Source: Gemmatimonadaceae bacterium (GTDB lineage Bacteria; Latescibacterota; UBA2968; UBA8231). From it: a stretch of 64,000 nucleotides of DNA. The notes under the pieces are model-generated. The model had not been told where the DNA came from. It saw only the letters and a program-made list of their open reading frames with translations, and searched no databases. Positions 58,647 through 64,000 of the stretch are shown here, one piece after another. Made by a program: the position numbers and the translations under genes. The stretch lies in the NCBI GenBank assembly GCA_026706075.1, contig JAPOZM010000099.1, forward strand, positions 124,001 through 188,000. The letters are read 5' to 3'. The number at the start of each line of letters is the position of its first letter. Positions within the stretch are counted from its first letter, which is position 1.

Positions 58647-60371
58647 TCAGCGGAAGTGGGGCGTGTTCCGCAGGTGGTACTCCAGCAGGTGGCCCCGGGC
58701 GCCGACGTAGAACACGCCTTCCTCGAATCCCTCCACGATCTGGTAGAGGTCCGGGATCGGCGCCTTGTCGAGATGGACGAGGCGCCCGGCGGAGACGTCG
58801 ATCTTGAAGACCCGGGTCTTCGAGACGCCGTAGATGTCGCCGTCGCGGCCGGCGGTGAGGTGGACGATGCCGTGGGCCTCGGGGACGCCCGCCAGCGGCG
58901 TGCCCTCCTCATCCAGGCTCCAGCGCGCCATCACCCGCCGCTGCTCCGGGCTGAAGGCGAAGAGGCCGCCCGTGTCCGTGGATCCGTAGACCAGCCCCGT
59001 GGACGGACTGCAGGCGAGGTTGCCCACGGCGATCGCCCCCCACTCGGGGATGCACTCGAAGACGCGGCGCTCCTCCCGCGGGCAGAACATGAAGAGCCGC
59101 GCCTCGGTGGTCGTCTCCACGCAGCCGCGGCCGCCGCGGATGCTGGTGCCGCCGTAGATCCAGGTCTCGTCGGAGGCGACCGACTGCACCGACTGGTCCT
59201 CGTCGCGGAAGACCTTCTTCTCCTCCGTCTCCGGGTCGAACCGCGCCAGGCCGCCGCCGGGGACGTGGTAGTTGGCGCGGCAGGCGATGTAGATGCGGCC
59301 GTCGGGGCCGACGGTGTACTCGAAGGGGCGGTTCATCTCCGGTCCCAGGCGGCCGAAGTTGCGGGGGTTGGCCTCCGGGTGCTCGCCGCCGTCCCCGGGT
59401 CGGGGGTTCCACGGCCGGTCCGGGTCGTAGGCGGCGAAGTAGCCGCCGCCGTAGCTGCCCATGTAGACCTTGCCGCCGCAGGCGATGACGTCGTAGACCT
59501 CGCCGCCTCCCCAGCCGACCTTGCCAAGGTCCTCCAGGTCCCGCGAGACCGGGTCGAAGCGGAAGATGTGCATGGAGATGATCGTGGCCCCGTAGATGCG
59601 GCCGTCGGGCCCGCGGTGCAGGCCGCAGATGTCGGTGGCCACCGTGGGGCGGTAGTCGGCGCGGCGCTCCTGCCCGTCGACGGTCCAGGTGACTTCGTCC
59701 TGGCGGAAGCTGGAGGCGGAGATGGTGCGGCTCACCGCGGCGGGGGAGGGCGCCGGCTCGGGGTCCTCGCCGTCGCCCAGGACCCGCGTGGAGTCCGTGG
59801 CCGGGTCGTAGGCGACGCGGCCCGAAGGGTCGCGCTGTATGCCGCAGACGACCTCGCCTTCGGCGGAGACGTGCTTCGGGCTGCACCAGACCTGCTGGCC
59901 CGGCACGTGGGGCGGCGGCGCCTGCACCCCGTGGTCGTGCCAGGCGTCGGCCTGCGGTTCGTAGCTGACCAGCCGGCCCTGGGGGTGGGTGCCGAGCCAG
60001 AGGCGGCCGTCGGGGCCGAGGACGGCGTTGTAGAACCGCTGCTCGCTCATGACGGGGAAGCCGTGGGAGCGCAGGCCGTGCTCCGGGGTCCACGACTGCA
60101 GCACGTGGCCGTACTCGTAGATCCCGTGGAGGGTATGGACCCACAGGGTGCCGTTGCGGGGGTCGACGTTGCACTGGAACTCGCGGCCGCAGATCCAGTG
60201 CCGCTCGACGATCTCGGCCGTGTCGACGTCGATGCCGAAGAGGACCGATCCCTCCTGGCCGAACTCGCCTCCCCAGAGGATGTCGATGCCCCGCTTCTCG
60301 TCCCGCGACACCCAGCCTCCGCCCATCCAGCCGCCGACGACGGGACGGCCCACGTCGTAGAACACACCCAT
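58647..60371 (-). CDS. Beta-propeller protein (NHL/SMP-30-like repeats)
   Basis: 574 residues with recurring GPDGRxYxGT-type units, for example LGPDGRLWLGTHP, RGPDGRIYGATI, CGGKVYMGSYGGG, VGPDGRIYIACRA and DETWIYGGTS, the pattern of six- or seven-bladed propellers such as SMP-30/NHL/PQQ-like. It has no signal peptide and no clear metal-binding set. ATG 60371 follows GAGGAAG. It is 29 bp downstream of the amidohydrolase gene in the same minus-strand operon and might be a lactonase or a ligand-binding protein. Confidence 0.75.
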   Translation of the reverse strand: MGVFYDVGRPVVGGWMGGGWVSRDEKRGIDILWGGEFGQEGSVLFGIDVDTAEIVERHWICGREFQCNVDPRNGTLWVHTLHGIYEYGHVLQSWTPEHGLRSHGFPVMSEQRFYNAVLGPDGRLWLGTHPQGRLVSYEPQADAWHDHGVQAPPPHVPGQQVWCSPKHVSAEGEVVCGIQRDPSGRVAYDPATDSTRVLGDGEDPEPAPSPAAVSRTISASSFRQDEVTWTVDGQERRADYRPTVATDICGLHRGPDGRIYGATIISMHIFRFDPVSRDLEDLGKVGWGGGEVYDVIACGGKVYMGSYGGGYFAAYDPDRPWNPRPGDGGEHPEANPRNFGRLGPEMNRPFEYTVGPDGRIYIACRANYHVPGGGLARFDPETEEKKVFRDEDQSVQSVASDETWIYGGTSIRGGRGCVETTTEARLFMFCPREERRVFECIPEWGAIAVGNLACSPSTGLVYGSTDTGGLFAFSPEQRRVMARWSLDEEGTPLAGVPEAHGIVHLTAGRDGDIYGVSKTRVFKIDVSAGRLVHLDKAPIPDLYQIVEGFEEGVFYVGARGHLLEYHLRNTPHFR

Positions 60372-60400
60372 GCTCGTCTTCCTCGGTTCGGGTTTTCCCG

Positions 60401-61375
60401 CTACGGGGCCAGCCAGCCGCCGCTGTCGCGGAAGGCCGGGAAGCGCAGGACCTGTGCCGCCGTTTCCCCCATCAGCTGTCGGTGCTCCTCCGGCGTCAGG
60501 TCGGGGAACGCCTCGCCGGGCAGCCGCACGACCTCTCCGTACCCGGGATCGACGTCGATCCACGGGAAGTCGGTGGCCCACATCATGCGGCCGGCGCCGA
60601 AGACCATGCGCAGGCTGTCGCCCCAGCCGGCCAGGTCGGGGTAGGGGTAGCCCTGCTTCGTGAAGGCGTAGTGGCCGGAGAAGTGGACGTAGACGTTGGG
60701 GTAGGGGTAGCGCCCCCGCGTGTTGCGGGGGATGCGCCCCACCTTCAGACCCAGGGTCGAGTAGCGGGTCTCCGGCGGCATCGGCACGTCGGCCTGGGGG
60801 CGGCCCTTCTCGTCCCACCAGAACCTCGGCCCCGGGCAGACCATGAGGTGGTTGAAGACGACCCGCACCTGGGGGAAGGCCTCGAAGAGGTGGGGGACCA
60901 CGTGGGCGTCCACGGCCCTCGGGTAGAGCCAGATCACGTAGTCTCGCCGGGCGGCGTGCTCCCAGATGGGGTACACGGGCAGTCGGCGCACGTCCACGGC
61001 CTCGAAGGGGTCGGCGGGGCCCCCCAGGCGGCTGAGGCGGAAGCCGATGACGCGGCCGTCGCTGGCCTCGGCGAGCCGGTCCATGTGGCCGCCCGGGTCC
61101 TCGCAGTCGGGCGGGACCAGCCCGATCCCGAGGAAGCGGTCGGGGTGCTCGCGCAGGCAGTGGAGCAGGTAGGCGTGGACCTCGAGGCTGGTGCCCCCGA
61201 TCTGCACCAGCACGGCGCCGTCGACGCCGTGGCTCTCCATGCGCTCCAGGAGCCGCTCCACCGGGGCCTCGCGTTCGGCCGGCAGGTGGTCGTTGACCTC
61301 CCGGGGGAACTCGGCGGACTGGCGCGTGAAGACGTGCAGGTGGGCGTCGATGACGGGGGAGCGCCGGTCCTTCAC
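60401..61375 (-). CDS. Amidohydrolase family protein (COG3618/2159-like)
   Basis: 324 residues, start GTG 61375 overlapping the stop of the PhyH gene (GTGA). DAHLHVF near residue 10, FNHLMVCPG in the middle and MMWATDFPW near the end form the TIM-barrel metal motif set of lactonase/decarboxylase-type amidohydrolases. IGFRLSRLGG matches the fourth strand. Coupling to a PhyH oxygenase suggests that one enzyme prepares the substrate of the other. Confidence 0.87.
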   Translation of the reverse strand: MKDRRSPVIDAHLHVFTRQSAEFPREVNDHLPAEREAPVERLLERMESHGVDGAVLVQIGGTSLEVHAYLLHCLREHPDRFLGIGLVPPDCEDPGGHMDRLAEASDGRVIGFRLSRLGGPADPFEAVDVRRLPVYPIWEHAARRDYVIWLYPRAVDAHVVPHLFEAFPQVRVVFNHLMVCPGPRFWWDEKGRPQADVPMPPETRYSTLGLKVGRIPRNTRGRYPYPNVYVHFSGHYAFTKQGYPYPDLAGWGDSLRMVFGAGRMMWATDFPWIDVDPGYGEVVRLPGEAFPDLTPEEHRQLMGETAAQVLRFPAFRDSGGWLAP

Positions 61376-62112
61376 GGGGCGACCTCCGCATCGGGGCGGG
61401 GCTCGCGCCGGAAGAGCTGGCGGCGGTCGGCGGTGGTGAGGCGGTCGGCGAAGCGGGCGAAGGCGTCGGGGTTGAAGGTCGCCTCGGAACAGACCTCGTA
61501 GATGAGGATGATCGAGCGCCGGCCCTGGCGCGAGCGGTTGGCCAGGGAGGTGTGCAGGCCGTGGCTGTTGAAGACGACCGCCGTCCCGGCCTCGCCCTCG
61601 AAGACGCGGTGCCCCGGCATTTCCTCCGGATCGGCGACGAGAGGATAGGGGCCCGCCTCGGGGCGTTGGCTGCCGGGGACGTACGCGAAGGCCCCCTCCC
61701 GGCGGGAGACCGGGTCGAGGTAGATCTGCACCTTCAGGTGCAGAGGGGTGGAGCGCGGCACGTCGTAGTGCCAGCCGACGTAGCTGAGGGGCGCCGGAGG
61801 CAGGGTGCGGAACTGGGCTCCGAGGAAGGTGACCTGGCCGCCGGTGAAGGCCATGAGGTGACCGTACCAGGAGGGGTGATCGACGAGGTCGAGGAAGAGC
61901 GGGTCCCTCGGCAGGGGGTCGGGGATATCGAAGAAGGCCGCCGGCCGGGTGCCCTGGGATACCCCCTCGAGCCAGTCGGGCCGGGCGGCGTCGGCCTCTC
62001 GGGAGAAGGCCTCCTGGACGCGGGACAGCTCCTCCCCGGACAGTGCCCTGGGCAGGGGGAGGACACCGTCCGCGCGCCAGCGGGCTCTCTGATCGGGGGT
62101 CGGTCCGTTCAC
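61372..62112 (-). CDS. Phytanoyl-CoA dioxygenase (PhyH)-family protein, third copy
   Basis: About 246 residues from GTG 62112, chosen because AAGGAA is correctly spaced upstream; an ATG at 62163 would add a non-conserved 17 residues. Iron ligands are His115 and Asp117 in GWHYDVP and His187 in HGLHTSLANRS, with Arg198/199 for 2-oxoglutarate. It heads the minus-strand unit with the amidohydrolase and propeller genes. It is not closely similar to the copies at 16452 and 18349. Confidence 0.87.
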   Translation of the reverse strand: MNGPTPDQRARWRADGVLPLPRALSGEELSRVQEAFSREADAARPDWLEGVSQGTRPAAFFDIPDPLPRDPLFLDLVDHPSWYGHLMAFTGGQVTFLGAQFRTLPPAPLSYVGWHYDVPRSTPLHLKVQIYLDPVSRREGAFAYVPGSQRPEAGPYPLVADPEEMPGHRVFEGEAGTAVVFNSHGLHTSLANRSRQGRRSIILIYEVCSEATFNPDAFARFADRLTTADRRQLFRREPRPDAEVAP

Positions 62113-62187
62113 GGCATCGGTTCCTTCGAGGGGCCGCAAGTTAGTGACGGTCCCCGCGCTCACGCCACCGGAAGCCCGGGGCTCACC

Positions 62188-62215
62188 TTGACCCTGCCGG
62201 GGGGCCGGCTATCTT
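62188..62215 (+). promoter_or_regulatory. Putative promoter for the cupin / dehydrogenase unit
   Basis: TTGACC (62188-62193), a 16-bp spacer and TATCTT (62210-62215). The TTG start at 62254 is 38 bp downstream behind AAGGAGG. Same pattern as the other promoters in the window. Confidence 0.55.
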
Positions 62216-62253
62216 GGCCGCGCCGTTCACCCCCCCAAAAAGGAGGATCCGCC

Positions 62254-62615
62254 TTGGTCATCCGCAGCTGGCGCGACGCCAGGCCCCACGTGGGCCACGA
62301 GAACAAGATTATCTGGTCCGTCTTCCGCTCGAAGGGCTCCGAGGACCTGGAGGAGGACGAGGCCTGCCTCCTCGGGATTTCCGGGCTCACCGTGCACCGC
62401 CTGCAGCCGGGGTGCGACGGCGACTACCACGACCACGAGAACAAGGAGCAGGTCTACTACTTCACCGAGGGCCGGGCGAAGATGAAGATCGACGGCGAGA
62501 TCTACGAGGTCCGCGCCGGCGACGCCGTGCACCTGCCGCCGAAGTGCATGCACCAGATTGTCAACGACACCGACGACTGGGTGGAGCACCTCATCATCAG
62601 CGCCACGGTGGACGA

Positions 62616-62619
<4 letters not shown>
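62254..62619 (+). CDS. Cupin domain protein
   Basis: 121 residues. The start is TTG at 62254, decided by AAGGAGG 9 bp upstream; no ATG lies nearby in frame. The first cupin motif, DYHDHENKEQVYYFTEG, supplies two His and a Glu, and LPPKCMHQIVN the third His, so a metal site is intact. Small single-domain cupins act as isomerases, epimerases, dioxygenases or sensors, and the exact role is unknown. TTGA overlaps the start of the dehydrogenase gene. Confidence 0.85.

Positions 62620-64000
<1,381 letters not shown>

Overview
The window is very GC-rich (about 70% by eye) and densely coded, with few gaps over 150 bp. Many genes overlap by 4 bp (ATGA, GTGA or TTGA), so operons are probably translationally coupled. 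Three things suggest a Gram-negative bacterium of the FCB lineages, perhaps Latescibacterota or a relative: TonB-dependent receptors with N-terminal carboxypeptidase-regulatory domains, a PorV/PorQ-like outer-membrane protein, and secreted proteins ending in FlgD-like sorting domains. The wealth of phytanoyl-CoA-dioxygenase-like (PhyH), sialidase-like, RraA-like and amidohydrolase genes fits. This placement is inference; no rRNA or marker set is present.

Layout. 1-4.6 kb: the end of a DUF6785/6784-type membrane protein, an RraA-family aldolase on the minus strand, then an alkyl-DHAP-synthase-like flavoprotein with a short-chain dehydrogenase (possible ether-lipid pair). 4.7-14.9 kb: a plus-strand run with an M16 protease lipoprotein, a sialidase-like propeller, a secreted cyclase, a fusion of an M28-like peptidase with an AAC(3)-type acetyltransferase, two amidohydrolases and a PIG-L-type deacetylase. 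14.9-15.1 kb: a strong promoter, several hairpins and an intrinsic terminator, read as a small RNA or attenuated leader. 15.1-19.2 kb: amidase, two PhyH dioxygenases and a UxuA-like sugar enzyme. 19.3-23.4 kb (minus): thioredoxin-like protein, homocysteine methyltransferase and a 21-repeat plant-type LRR protein. 23.5-33.2 kb: a lone molybdenum hydroxylase subunit, GH78 rhamnosidase, LamG protein and two sialidase-like proteins, resembling a glycan-use locus. 33.4-35.0 kb: TauE/SafE permease and an SDR.

35.1-48.9 kb: an envelope locus with TonB receptor, large sorting-domain protein, PorV-like protein, a second TonB receptor whose signal-peptide start is disrupted, a CNT nucleoside transporter, a small membrane protein and a Tat-exported protein. 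It ends at a clear intrinsic terminator. 48.9-53.6 kb looks like a small accessory island: a VapBC-type toxin-antitoxin pair, a sulfotransferase-like protein, and a coupled pair of a Rad50-like ATPase with a CxxC motif and a small His-rich helical protein. This pair is the best candidate for an undescribed defence-type system.

53.6-64 kb: DUF4838 protein, MoaD/ThiS-like protein, an unusual seryl-tRNA synthetase, glycoside-hydrolase-like and beta-propeller proteins, an amidohydrolase with a PhyH dioxygenase, a cupin, and a methylmalonate-semialdehyde dehydrogenase running off the end. The gene set implies import and oxidative or hydrolytic breakdown of decorated sugars and small organic molecules. 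Several promoters share a TTGAC(A/C/G), 16-17 bp, T-rich-edge -10 pattern.
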